Position numbers and translations under genes: made by a program
Part shown: positions 41,508 to 51,028 of the stretch, piece by piece
Layout of the letters: each line of letters opens with the position of its first letter
Numbering within the stretch: the first letter of the stretch is position 1
Assembly: GCA_040772845.1 (NCBI GenBank)
Contig: JAXGXG010000001.1
Location: forward strand, 4,030,001 to 4,094,000
Length of the DNA stretch: 64,000 nt
From: PWXP01 sp040772845
GTDB lineage: Bacteria > Planctomycetota > Planctomycetia > Pirellulales > Thermoguttaceae
Direction of reading: 5' to 3'
The notes under the pieces: model-generated
Told to the model about the DNA's origin: nothing
Seen by the model: only the letters and a program-made list of their open reading frames with translations
Databases searched by the model: none

Positions 41508-43837
41508 CGCGACGAACCAAAGCCGAAATCCTGGAAGCCCTCCCCGCCCAGCGCCTCCGTTCGTTGGCCGACGCCTTGGAGATTGAGGGGCCTCGTCGTT
41601 CCAAGGCCGATCTGGTCGAGATGCTGACGCGCCAGCGCCGCGTCGGCCCGGAGTCGCTTCTTCAGCATCTGAGTGTCAGCGAGTTGCGGGAATTGGCAAG
41701 CACCGTGGGCGTCTCGGGGGCTGGAAGGAGGAAGGATGACCTCGTCGCCGCGATCGTCGGCGATTCGTCGTCATCGCAGTCGTCAAACAGGAAAACTGGC
41801 ATGAGCAAACAGAAGGTCAAAGATCAGGAAAAGACTGCCGGGCAGGACGCCGGCGACAATGCGATAACCACGCTCGACGATGGAACGATTCTCGACTACG
41901 TCACCAATAGGCCGGTCAAGGACACAGCGAAGGAGCAGGTTCGCCAGCGGATCGCCCGGGCCTTGTTCCACGAATACGCGATTTCGGTCGAGGACATGGC
42001 GCCCGACTTCAAGATGCAAATCGAGGGACGCCGCAAGAAGGTCGACCTGGTGATCTTCGAGCCGGGCCAGCCGCACGAGGTGGAGCACATCCGCCGCGTG
42101 GTGATCTGCGAGAAGGAGCCCACCAACGGCCGCAAGAGCGCCTACAAGCTGCGGTCGCCGGACGAAGCGAAGGCCGAGTTCGCCCTGCTCTGGGCGGCGA
42201 TGGGGGAGTCGCCAAACTGCAAGTACGGATTGTGGACAAACGGTCTGGAGCTATTCTTCTTCGAGAAGGAAGTCACCCGATTCGATGTGAAGTACAACTC
42301 GATCGGCGACTGGCCGCCGGCCGACGAGTCGGTCGGCACACGCGAGGTTGCCTCGACCGCGAGGATGCGGCGGGCAGAGCCGGAGATGCTGAAGACGGCC
42401 TTTCGTCGCTGCCACAACTTCATCCACGGCAACGAGGGGATGTCGAAGGATGCCGCGTTCTGGCAGTTCCTCTACCTGATCTTCTGCAAGATGTACGACG
42501 AGCGCCAGGGCCATGAAATGCGCCGGTTCTGGGCCGGTCCGACCGAGCAGTTCAACGATGCCGGCCGCCGCGAGGTCAAGAAACGCATCGTCCCGCTGTT
42601 TGAGGACGTCAAGAAGAAGTACAAGTCGATCTTTCGTGGCAATGAGGAGATCTCGCTTTCGGACAGAGCCTTGGCCTTCATGGTCTCCGAGCTGGCCAAG
42701 TACGACTTCAGTCGCACGGATGTCGATGCCAAAGGCGCCGCATACCAGGAGATCGTCGGTACCAATCTTCGCGGCGACCGCGGACAGTATTTCACGCCGC
42801 GGGGTGCCATCAAGCTCATGGTACAGATGCTCGACCCGCAGCCCAACGAGCGGGTGCTGGACCCAGCATGTGGGACGGGCGGTTTCCTTGTGGCAACCAT
42901 TGCCCATATCCTGGGCCAATACAAGGCCCAAACCGAGTCAGGCGGCGAGGACACGGCCGACGTGCTTTGGGCCGGCGACTGCGTTCGTGAGTTCGTTGAA
43001 GCCAATCTCTTCGGCTGTGATTTCGATCCGGCGCTCGTGCGTGCGACGACGATGAACCTGATGATGGCCGCCGGGTCGCGGGGCAACGTCTTTCACCTCG
43101 ATTCGCTGGCGTTCCCGGCTGGGCACCTCGATGGTCTGAAGGAAGCCAAGGACAAGATCCCGCTCAGCTCTGTCGACGTGCTGATGACCAACCCACCGTT
43201 CGGTTCCGACATTCCCATTACCGACCCAGCAATTCTCCACGAGTATGATCTGGCGGCCAAGTGGGATCGAAACGAACAGGGTGAACTCGTCCGAGGGATC
43301 GGGTACCAGTCGGCTGCCGCCCCCGAAGTGCTCTTCATCCAGCGGGCGGTGGAATGGCTCAAACCCGGTGGGCGCATGGGAATCGTCCTGCCGGATGGCA
43401 TCCTCGGCAACCCGGCAACAGAGTACATTCGACGATGGATGATGAGGCATTGCTATGTGCTCGCATCTGTTGATCTCCCCGTCGAGACATTCATCGTTGA
43501 GGCCAATGTCAACATTTTGACTAGCCTCATTTTCCTGAAGAAGAAGACTCAGCAGGAGATCCAGGCAGAAGACTTGGGCAAGATGGCGGACTACCAAGTA
43601 TTCATGGCGGTAGCCGAAAAGGTCGGCTACGATCGGCGCGGCGTCCCACTATACAAGAAAACCCCTGATGGTGAAGAAATCCTCGAAGATATTGAAGATT
43701 CCGAACGTATACGGCTTCACGGCAAGGTGGTAATTCGCACGCTTCGCCGGAAGAAAAAGATCCCTGACAACGATCTGCCGAAGATTGCTGACGCATATCG
43801 CGCGTTCCGCGTCGAGAACCCGGAGCCCGGTCAATGA
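41504..43837 (+). CDS. mad2: N6-adenine DNA methyltransferase (MAD2-like)
   Basis: A 777-aa protein. Residues 4-85 hold two SAP/Rho-N-like DNA-binding units. Next comes an HsdR_N-like segment (MQIEGRRKKVDLVIFEP... RVVICEKEP) that keeps the D..E-x-K outline of a PD-(D/E)XK fold. The HsdM-type methyltransferase occupies about 260-700, with motif I LDPACGTGGF (452-461) and motif IV NPPF (563-566). It should methylate adenine in target DNA using S-adenosylmethionine together with the specificity subunit encoded next. It is coupled by four-base overlaps to both neighbours. The extra N-terminal region is longer than in ordinary HsdM and fits MAD2. Confidence 0.88.
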   Translation: MTRRTKAEILEALPAQRLRSLADALEIEGPRRSKADLVEMLTRQRRVGPESLLQHLSVSELRELASTVGVSGAGRRKDDLVAAIVGDSSSSQSSNRKTGMSKQKVKDQEKTAGQDAGDNAITTLDDGTILDYVTNRPVKDTAKEQVRQRIARALFHEYAISVEDMAPDFKMQIEGRRKKVDLVIFEPGQPHEVEHIRRVVICEKEPTNGRKSAYKLRSPDEAKAEFALLWAAMGESPNCKYGLWTNGLELFFFEKEVTRFDVKYNSIGDWPPADESVGTREVASTARMRRAEPEMLKTAFRRCHNFIHGNEGMSKDAAFWQFLYLIFCKMYDERQGHEMRRFWAGPTEQFNDAGRREVKKRIVPLFEDVKKKYKSIFRGNEEISLSDRALAFMVSELAKYDFSRTDVDAKGAAYQEIVGTNLRGDRGQYFTPRGAIKLMVQMLDPQPNERVLDPACGTGGFLVATIAHILGQYKAQTESGGEDTADVLWAGDCVREFVEANLFGCDFDPALVRATTMNLMMAAGSRGNVFHLDSLAFPAGHLDGLKEAKDKIPLSSVDVLMTNPPFGSDIPITDPAILHEYDLAAKWDRNEQGELVRGIGYQSAAAPEVLFIQRAVEWLKPGGRMGIVLPDGILGNPATEYIRRWMMRHCYVLASVDLPVETFIVEANVNILTSLIFLKKKTQQEIQAEDLGKMADYQVFMAVAEKVGYDRRGVPLYKKTPDGEEILEDIEDSERIRLHGKVVIRTLRRKKKIPDNDLPKIADAYRAFRVENPEPGQ

Positions 43838-45216
43838 TTGTTAAGTCAATACCTGCTTCCTGGCTTGTTGCTGAAGAGCACCGTCTCGATTGCGGCCCGT
43901 TCACGTCTGGCAGGATCGAAGCCAGAAATAGGCTCAAGGCTGTGAAGTCGGAACGGCTGGTGGATTTGACCCTTGGCGGGATGGAAGGCATGTACCACGT
44001 TGGCATGGACAAACTCAAGTGGGTAGACGGCCGCGATCATGGAATCCCATTTCTGACCAGCTCCGACATTCTCAAAGCCGATCTATCGTACCAGCCTTTC
44101 ATATCAAGCAACCAGGTTGCGAGTAATCCACTCTTCCAGTGCCCTGCTGGGACCTCACTCATCACGCGATCGGGAAGCATTGGCCGGATGGCATACTGCC
44201 GTGAAGAGATGGCAGAAATGGCGATCTCTCAAGATGTACTGAAGGTTGTGCCCGATACTGACAAGGTTCCACCCGGCTATCTGTTCGCATTTCTTTCAAC
44301 GAAGTATGGGGTACCGCTTGTTGTTGGTGGCACATTTGGGTCGATCATTGTCCACATCGAGGCAGGCAACATCGCCGACCTACCCGTGCCGCGTCTCGGC
44401 GAGGCCGTGGAGAAAAAGGCGCACGAGTTGGTCGAGAGAGCGGCACTCGCGAGGAGTAGGGCAGTACAGCTAGTGCGGACCGCACACGACAGCGTTACCG
44501 ATCTGCTGGGTGACGATCGAGCGGATAGAAAACGGGGGAAGTTCTGGACCGAAGTGCTCGCTTCCAACCTCGTGACGCGCTGTGATGCATATTACTTCAG
44601 TGAACGATGTCTCGCCGCACGAAAGTCTTTCGATTCTGCACAGGGGTGCTCGTTGAGATCGTTAGATTCAGTGGCGGAAGTATTCATCCCAGGCATCTTC
44701 AAGCGTAGGTACGCGGATGATTCGGCCTTTGGACACCCATATATTACTGGGGCGGACGTATTTCAGATCGCACCGACAACAGACCAGTTCCTACTTCGTC
44801 AGGTGGCAGACGAGTATCATTTGCTTGTCAGGAAGGGAATGATCCTGATCCAAGAGGCTGGTCAACTGGGAGGGCTCATCGGGCGAAGTGTTGTGGTCGG
44901 GCGTTATTTGGATGGCTTTGCCGTATCCAACAACATGATACGAGTGATTCCGGAAGGAGACGAGGTTGGCTATTTGTCTGCTGTATTATCTAGTGGCCCC
45001 GGCACAACCTTGATTGCGCGAGAAGCGGCAGGTTCAAGTATCCCACATATTGAGGCGGGCCGTGTCAAACGCATCAAGATTCCTTGGGCAGACACACCCA
45101 TCCGCAGACGGATCGGCTGGCTTGTTACGGAAGCAACCAACCTTCGTGATGAAGCCTGTGACTGTGAATCAGAGGCTCGTGCGATAGTCGAACATGCCAT
45201 TGAGGAGGCCGCCTGA
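43834..45216 (+). CDS. mad5: HsdS-like specificity subunit (MAD5-like)
   Basis: A 460-aa protein with two target-recognition domains in tandem. Each ends with the typical H-I-E-A-G motif (residues 174-178, VHIEAGNIADLPVPRL; 405-409, PHIEAGRVKRIKIPW), and each is followed by a helix that would form the conserved spacer coiled coil. It would give sequence specificity to the methyltransferase. Its start overlaps the methyltransferase stop by four bases and its own stop shares a base with the next ATG. In MADS this subunit is MAD5, and here it follows MAD2 directly because MAD3 and MAD4 are absent. Confidence 0.88.
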   Translation: MIVKSIPASWLVAEEHRLDCGPFTSGRIEARNRLKAVKSERLVDLTLGGMEGMYHVGMDKLKWVDGRDHGIPFLTSSDILKADLSYQPFISSNQVASNPLFQCPAGTSLITRSGSIGRMAYCREEMAEMAISQDVLKVVPDTDKVPPGYLFAFLSTKYGVPLVVGGTFGSIIVHIEAGNIADLPVPRLGEAVEKKAHELVERAALARSRAVQLVRTAHDSVTDLLGDDRADRKRGKFWTEVLASNLVTRCDAYYFSERCLAARKSFDSAQGCSLRSLDSVAEVFIPGIFKRRYADDSAFGHPYITGADVFQIAPTTDQFLLRQVADEYHLLVRKGMILIQEAGQLGGLIGRSVVVGRYLDGFAVSNNMIRVIPEGDEVGYLSAVLSSGPGTTLIAREAAGSSIPHIEAGRVKRIKIPWADTPIRRRIGWLVTEATNLRDEACDCESEARAIVEHAIEEAA

Positions 45217-48200
45217 TGGCCCAGATCATCCCCTTCGGCGATCCCGTCAACGATGCCGAGCGTCTGGCGATCGCCTATCTTCGGGATCACCTGCCGAACA
45301 ACTACCTCGTCCTGCATAACTTCGAGATTCGGCGGCGTGACGAGACGTTCGAGGTGGACCTTGCCGTGATTACGCCGCACGCTGTTTATTTAGTGGACGC
45401 CAAGGGAACGCACGGAACGATCGACGTCGCCGGCCCAAAGTGGTATCCGTCCGGCCGGGCAGCCTTCACGTCGCCGCTCTTGAAGCTGCGCAGCCACGCA
45501 AAGGCACTGAAGGGCATCATTACGGACAGTCACCCCACACGGCGGGAGCTAAACGGGATCTACGTCGATGCCGTTGTGCTTCTGACCGCCCCGGACGCCG
45601 TGCTGAATGACCCCTCGGGCCGGGACGGCAAGGACGTGGTGACGCTCAAGAGATCGGCAGCACTCTTTCAGGACCCGGGGAGAGTGCCGAGCAAGTTCGG
45701 CGCCAGCATTGCGCCCTACCAGTCGATCATCCTCAAGGCCCTGCAAGGCGTGGCCCGCAAGCGGACCGGCCCCTTGTGCTTCCGCAACTGGGAAGTCGCC
45801 GAGAGACTGGGCGGGACCGACGTGTACACCGAGTACCGGGCCTTCAACGCGGTGGTCGGCGCTTCGTCCGGACGGGTACGGCTGCGGGTCTATCGGGCCG
45901 ATCCCTACTTGCCCACGGACGAGCGCGAGGCCCAGCGCAAACGGATCGGCAACGCCTACGAGGCCCTGAGCCGCATGCCGGTCCACCCGAACATCCTCGG
46001 CGCTCGGGATTTCTTTGCGACCGACGAAGAGGATGGTTACGTGCTGGTGACCGACGACCTGCCGGGGCAGGCGCTGAGGATGTACCTGGACAAGCCCGAG
46101 TTGTCGTTGACCCTTGACCAGAAACGGAGGGTGGCTCGCGATCTGCTTTCCGCGCTCGACCATGCCCACCAGTACGGTGTTATCCATCGCAATCTTACGC
46201 CCGGCTGCATCTTGCTCGGGACGGACGGTACAGCGAAGCTGACTGACTTCGACTTCGCCCGAGCGGGCACGGGGCGGACCCATACGATCGCCAACCAGAT
46301 CACCGATCTGCTGGACGAGGGCTACATGGCCCCGGAGCTGCACGGCGAGGCAAAGGCGGCTTCACCAGCATCGGACGTCTTCACCGCTGGGCTGATTCTC
46401 TATGAGCTGTTCACTGGGCAGCGGGCCTTCGCAACACCGTCCGAGGTTTTCGACCGGAGTGCCGTGTTCGAGGAGAAGCCATCGTCGCTGAAGAGCGAGC
46501 TACCGGCGGAGGTTGACGCCTGGCTCCAGACGCTTTGCACCTTCGATCCGGATCAGAGACCGAGCGCACGATGGGCGCTGGAACGGTTGGAGTCGGTCTT
46601 TGCGCCCTCGCCGAAGCCTGCGGAACCACTCCCTGCGACGCAGCCAGCCGCCGAGCCGCCGGCGGTGGACTACAGCAAGCTGGAGCCGGGGACTCAACTG
46701 ACCAGTAAATACGTGATCGAGCGGCGTCTGGGGCGGGCCGGTGCCTTCGGGGTCGTGTACAAGGTGGTGGACACGCTGGGCGACGTGCCGCGGGCCATCA
46801 AGCTGATCCTGCGCGACCGCCATTCCACGCTGGACCGCCTGAAGAAGGAATACCGGACGCTGCTGCGTACGCCGGAGCATCCGAACGTGGTAAGGGTCTT
46901 CGATGCCGACATGCTGCCGAGTGGCGGTCCGCCGTTCATTGTCTTCGAGTTCGTGGACGGCTTGGATGTTGGAGAGATGATCGAGCAGGGCCTTTTCTCG
47001 ACCGAGGAGGCGGTCTCGCTTGGGAGGCAGGTAGCGGCCGGATTGGTGCATCTTCACAGGCATGGGGTGTACCACTGCGACATCAAGCCCCGGAATCTTC
47101 TCTGGACCGACAGCGGGGCGAAGATCATCGACTTCAACGTCTCGGTGTTGGCGGCGAGCGAGGAGGGGCACGGGGGCGGCTCGCGGCGTTATCTGCCGCC
47201 CGACCTGGACCTTTCGACCGAACCCACGCCGGCGGACAGGGCGGACCGTGACTGCTATGCCTTGGGCTTGACGCTCTACGAAGCCATCACGGGACGCTAC
47301 CCCTGGGAGGCGAACGTGCCGCCGCCTGGTGATCCTGCCCCGGACCCCCGGGAGCTGACGGGCCTGGACGATTTGGACCCAGAACTTGCTGCCCTGCTGC
47401 TGAAGGCCGTCGCACCGCGGCGGGCGGAGCGGTTCACGTCGGCAGCCGAGTTGCTGGCGGCCCTCGGCGAGGTGAAGCACGTCCGCCGCTTGCTACCGAC
47501 GATCCACGAGCCCTCAAGCTCATGGCCCGAGGCGTTCTGCCTCGGCGCGGACGGAGAGATTCCGGCGAACACCAATCCCTTTGTTAGCTATTTGCTCACG
47601 CTTCATAGCCAGAGCGATCAGAACAACAGTGGCACACGGGGTCTGGATGCGTTGGGCAGAAAGATTTACGTGGAGACGGCCTTGGATCGGGACTTGACCG
47701 CCGCTGTACTCGGCGGCGAACTGAGCCTGGTGCTGATCACCGGGAACGCAGGGGACGGCAAGACGGCTTTCCTCCAAAAGCTGGAGGGCCTGGCCCAGGA
47801 GCGGGGCGCGACGCTGGATACCTCGGTCACCAACGGCTGCCGGTTTTCGCTCGACGGTCGAACCTACACGAGCAACTACGATGGGAGCCAGGACGCGGAC
47901 GACGTCCCCAACGATGACGTGCTGCGGGAGTTCTTTTCGCCGTTCGCGGGGAGTGACCCTACCGCCTGGCCAGCGGACGAGGTGCGGTTGATTGCGATCA
48001 ACGAAGGTCGCTTGGTGGACTTTCTTGCCGCCGAGGGGGCAAGGTTCGAGGCGTTGGCCCGCGTGGTCGAGCGAGGTCTTGCTTCCGGTGTACCAGAACA
48101 TCGCACGGCGGTCGTCAACTTGAACCTGCGGAGCGTTGTGGCCGACACGCCCGAGACGCCGAGCATCTTGGATCGGCTCTTGAGGCGAATGACGCACAGG

Positions 48201-49337
48201 AATTTCTGGGAACCTTGCCAGGGGTGCGATCTGGCAGACCGCTGTTACGCCCTGCATAACGCGCGGACTTTCCAGGACGACACGGCGGGGCCGAAAGTGA
48301 TCGAGCGGCTAAAAGCCCTCTACACCCTGACCCATCTTCGCGGCAAGCTGCACATCACGATTCGCGACCTGCGATCCGCATTGGCCTACATGCTCACCGG
48401 GACACGGACCTGTGCCCAGATCCATGCCCTCTACGATGCTGGGCGGCGGGAAGAGATTATTCAGTCGTTCTATTTCAACAGTTGGATGGGGGGCCACATC
48501 GAGACGGCCGACCGCCTGCTCACGCTGCTGAAGGAAGTCGACGTGGGGGCCGCGACCGATCCACGGCTGGACCGGGCATTGGACTTTGTGTCGCCGGTGG
48601 ACGACCGGAGCCTCTTCGGCTTTGAGAAGCGTGGCCGGTGTGACCGCGACATCCTGCGGCGGATGTTCGAGGACCTACCTCGCGACTTCACGGGGAGGCC
48701 GGGCGCGTTTCGCGGCGAGTCGCACCAACGCTACCTGGCGATGGCCCGCCGACGCGCCTATTTCGAGCGCAGGGACTCGGGGTGGAAGAGGATGCTGCCC
48801 TATCGCACTGCCGAGCGGATGATGGCCGTGATCGAGGGCAAGGAGCCTCTGGAGGACGCCCGGCGCGAGATCCTGGACGGCATCAATCGTGGAGAAGGGC
48901 TGCTGAGCCCTCGCGTGCTGGCTGGGAGCCTGGCCATGCAGGTGCGTGAAGTCGAGAATGGCACGGTTCGGAGTTACCGGCTCTTCGCCGTCGATCGTTT
49001 CACGCTCTCGGTACGCGACGACGCGGCCCGGGCCAGATTCGTCGAGCACATGCCAAGCGCCCTGCTGCTCCGCTATGACGGTGGCCCTGCCGGCAGTGCC
49101 GAGTTGACAATCAACCTTGACGTCTTCGAGATGCTGGCGCGGCTCAACGCAGGGTATCGCCCGAGTGTCGAGGAGGAACAGGGTTACTGCCTGAACTTGG
49201 CGGTGTTCAAGAATGTCCTGGGCTCGGCGTCCTACCAGGAGGTCTTGCTCACCACGACCGGCCACGATTTCTACCGAATCGAGCGGCATGGCGACGGCCG
49301 CCTTGAAATGAACCGACTCGCGATGGAGGTGGTCTGA
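45216..49337 (+). CDS. mad6: NERD-kinase-ATPase giant (MAD6/PglW-like)
   Basis: A 1373-aa multidomain protein. Residues 1-110: NERD-type nuclease-related domain (FEVDLAVITPHAVYLVDAKG). Residues about 195-455: first kinase module, probably dead, with HRN (324-326) instead of HRD and DFD for DFG. Residues about 485-760: second kinase with AIK, H-C-D (620-622) and DFN. A P-loop GNAGDGKT (843-850) opens a C-terminal STAND/AAA-like ATPase, which also has a four-Cys motif (CQGCDLADRC). PglW of the Pgl/BREX type 2 system and MAD6 share the NERD plus kinase design. It probably senses phage and phosphorylates partners. It overlaps both neighbours by one base. Confidence 0.88.
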   Translation: MAQIIPFGDPVNDAERLAIAYLRDHLPNNYLVLHNFEIRRRDETFEVDLAVITPHAVYLVDAKGTHGTIDVAGPKWYPSGRAAFTSPLLKLRSHAKALKGIITDSHPTRRELNGIYVDAVVLLTAPDAVLNDPSGRDGKDVVTLKRSAALFQDPGRVPSKFGASIAPYQSIILKALQGVARKRTGPLCFRNWEVAERLGGTDVYTEYRAFNAVVGASSGRVRLRVYRADPYLPTDEREAQRKRIGNAYEALSRMPVHPNILGARDFFATDEEDGYVLVTDDLPGQALRMYLDKPELSLTLDQKRRVARDLLSALDHAHQYGVIHRNLTPGCILLGTDGTAKLTDFDFARAGTGRTHTIANQITDLLDEGYMAPELHGEAKAASPASDVFTAGLILYELFTGQRAFATPSEVFDRSAVFEEKPSSLKSELPAEVDAWLQTLCTFDPDQRPSARWALERLESVFAPSPKPAEPLPATQPAAEPPAVDYSKLEPGTQLTSKYVIERRLGRAGAFGVVYKVVDTLGDVPRAIKLILRDRHSTLDRLKKEYRTLLRTPEHPNVVRVFDADMLPSGGPPFIVFEFVDGLDVGEMIEQGLFSTEEAVSLGRQVAAGLVHLHRHGVYHCDIKPRNLLWTDSGAKIIDFNVSVLAASEEGHGGGSRRYLPPDLDLSTEPTPADRADRDCYALGLTLYEAITGRYPWEANVPPPGDPAPDPRELTGLDDLDPELAALLLKAVAPRRAERFTSAAELLAALGEVKHVRRLLPTIHEPSSSWPEAFCLGADGEIPANTNPFVSYLLTLHSQSDQNNSGTRGLDALGRKIYVETALDRDLTAAVLGGELSLVLITGNAGDGKTAFLQKLEGLAQERGATLDTSVTNGCRFSLDGRTYTSNYDGSQDADDVPNDDVLREFFSPFAGSDPTAWPADEVRLIAINEGRLVDFLAAEGARFEALARVVERGLASGVPEHRTAVVNLNLRSVVADTPETPSILDRLLRRMTHRNFWEPCQGCDLADRCYALHNARTFQDDTAGPKVIERLKALYTLTHLRGKLHITIRDLRSALAYMLTGTRTCAQIHALYDAGRREEIIQSFYFNSWMGGHIETADRLLTLLKEVDVGAATDPRLDRALDFVSPVDDRSLFGFEKRGRCDRDILRRMFEDLPRDFTGRPGAFRGESHQRYLAMARRRAYFERRDSGWKRMLPYRTAERMMAVIEGKEPLEDARREILDGINRGEGLLSPRVLAGSLAMQVREVENGTVRSYRLFAVDRFTLSVRDDAARARFVEHMPSALLLRYDGGPAGSAELTINLDVFEMLARLNAGYRPSVEEEQGYCLNLAVFKNVLGSASYQEVLLTTTGHDFYRIERHGDGRLEMNRLAMEVV

Positions 49338-51028
49338 TGGGCCTTGGGAAACGCGATCGGGAGTTTCGGCTTCCAAAGATCAGCTACCTCGACTTCAAGC
49401 ACCTGGAGATGGACCGGGTATTGACCGCCTTCTTCATGCGATTAGCCCACAACGGGTTTCTCGGCCGATTGAATCGCCGGTTCGAGTTGACTGTCGAGTC
49501 GTTCACCGAGGAGTTTCTGGGGCACCCGGAGTGGTTTTCGGGCTTCGGGCTGCATCGCGACGTTTTGGAACGCTGGGTGGAGACCCATTTGTTGGATGTG
49601 GTGAACCGAGGCAAACGAAACCAGGCCGTCGCGGCGCCCCGTCCGCTCCATGGATTCACGTACCGCTTCCGCAATCCGAAACACTCTCGCGACTACGGAG
49701 CCGCCCAGCACATCTACGAAATGCTCTATGGAGCGAGGCATGGGTCCGGAGAGAACGCACTGGACCACCTGAAGTCGTTCTTCTTTCAAGGGCATGATCG
49801 GGTCACGGGGCTGCCAAGCAGTGATGCCACGCTGGACGTGGAGACCCAGGCTCTGTTGCGTCTGCTGGACCAGGTAGAGGACGCGCCCGATACCCGGACC
49901 GGCAGGGAGAGCGTACCGCCGCTTTGCGTGGGAGCTGCGGATTTGCTGGCGGAGGACGTCCAGAGGCTGCTGTTCTACCAGGATCGCATCCCTCGGTCGG
50001 TGATGGTGGAGTATTTGAAGATCCTGCTCAGTTTTCATCTGGCCATATACCACCTGCGGCTTCTGAAGCTGCTGCCGGCACTGGTGAAGCGGCAGGGCGG
50101 CGATCCGCTCTGCGATCCAAGCTCGTGTCCGATGAACCCTCGTTCCGTCGATGACCCTCATGGCGGCTGCCCGTACCGAGTGCAACTCCTGGTGGACGTT
50201 GGCGGGGTTGCAGACGGCGCCGTGTCGAACCTGGCGGAGCGCAGCGCCGACACGCACTACCGGCGAATCCCCGCCTTTGTTAAGGCCTATTTCGGCACGC
50301 GGAAGCTGGACGAGTTTGCAGGGGATCTGGCACGTCGTGGCAAACTCAACCGGCCGACGTCGGGGCCGTTTGCTGTCGGAGAAGTGCTTCAGCTTCTCGG
50401 TGCACCACACCGCGAGGAGCGAGAGAGGTTCTTCGGGCAACGCATCTACGGTCTGATTCAGGATGCTCGGACCGAAGATGATGACCTGGACCCCGAACTG
50501 AAGGCCGTTGCCGAGATGAGTCTTTCAGAGTTCGATGCCTACATCGAGATGCTCGTCGCCGTTCGCGGATCGTTCCACCGCCGGTACATCATCGAGTGCC
50601 TTGACTCGCTGCTCATGAAGAATCGTCCGGGAGCGCTCCTTGCTCAGGGCCGAACGAAGAAAGCCCCCCGCCGATTTGTGCTGGATAGCCGACTGCTGGA
50701 AGTGTTGCTGCAAATCGCCGTGCTCCAGCCAGGCGGCGCGCTCGGCTATTACACGGGAGAGCTGCGCATCGACGAGTTGCTGACGTTGCTTCGCGAGAGG
50801 TACGGCCTTCATATCGACCAGTTGCCACAGGGAGACGGGTTCGGAGAGCCCACGATCGCCGATCGCAAGGCCCTGCGGGAGAACCAGAAGGCATTTGTGT
50901 CGCGGTTGCGGGAGATCGGCTTCTATCGAGACCTTTCGGACGCCTATGTAACCCAGACCGTTACGCCGCGCTATCGCATTGCCAAGACGGAAAAGATGCC
51001 AGCGGGGGAGGAAGGAGCGGTGAAATGA
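49337..51028 (+). CDS. mad7: Defence-operon protein of unknown fold (MAD7-like)
   Basis: A 563-aa protein without a family I can name. A Cys cluster lies around residues 256-280 (CDPSSCPMNPRSVDDPHGGC), a possible zinc site. Most of the rest is helical with conserved-looking aromatic and Arg residues (LKSFFFQGHDRVTGLP). It is encoded between the kinase/ATPase and the HerA-like ATPase, overlapping them by one and four bases, so it is surely part of the same complex or pathway. Position and size match MAD7 of MADS. No catalytic motif is visible. Confidence 0.72.
   Translation: MGLGKRDREFRLPKISYLDFKHLEMDRVLTAFFMRLAHNGFLGRLNRRFELTVESFTEEFLGHPEWFSGFGLHRDVLERWVETHLLDVVNRGKRNQAVAAPRPLHGFTYRFRNPKHSRDYGAAQHIYEMLYGARHGSGENALDHLKSFFFQGHDRVTGLPSSDATLDVETQALLRLLDQVEDAPDTRTGRESVPPLCVGAADLLAEDVQRLLFYQDRIPRSVMVEYLKILLSFHLAIYHLRLLKLLPALVKRQGGDPLCDPSSCPMNPRSVDDPHGGCPYRVQLLVDVGGVADGAVSNLAERSADTHYRRIPAFVKAYFGTRKLDEFAGDLARRGKLNRPTSGPFAVGEVLQLLGAPHREERERFFGQRIYGLIQDARTEDDDLDPELKAVAEMSLSEFDAYIEMLVAVRGSFHRRYIIECLDSLLMKNRPGALLAQGRTKKAPRRFVLDSRLLEVLLQIAVLQPGGALGYYTGELRIDELLTLLRERYGLHIDQLPQGDGFGEPTIADRKALRENQKAFVSRLREIGFYRDLSDAYVTQTVTPRYRIAKTEKMPAGEEGAVK

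Noticed and set aside
41504..45216. Ordinary type I restriction-modification system
   Set aside because: There is no separate HsdR translocase, and the methyltransferase carries SAP and HsdR_N-like extensions; the genes overlap into the kinase operon.
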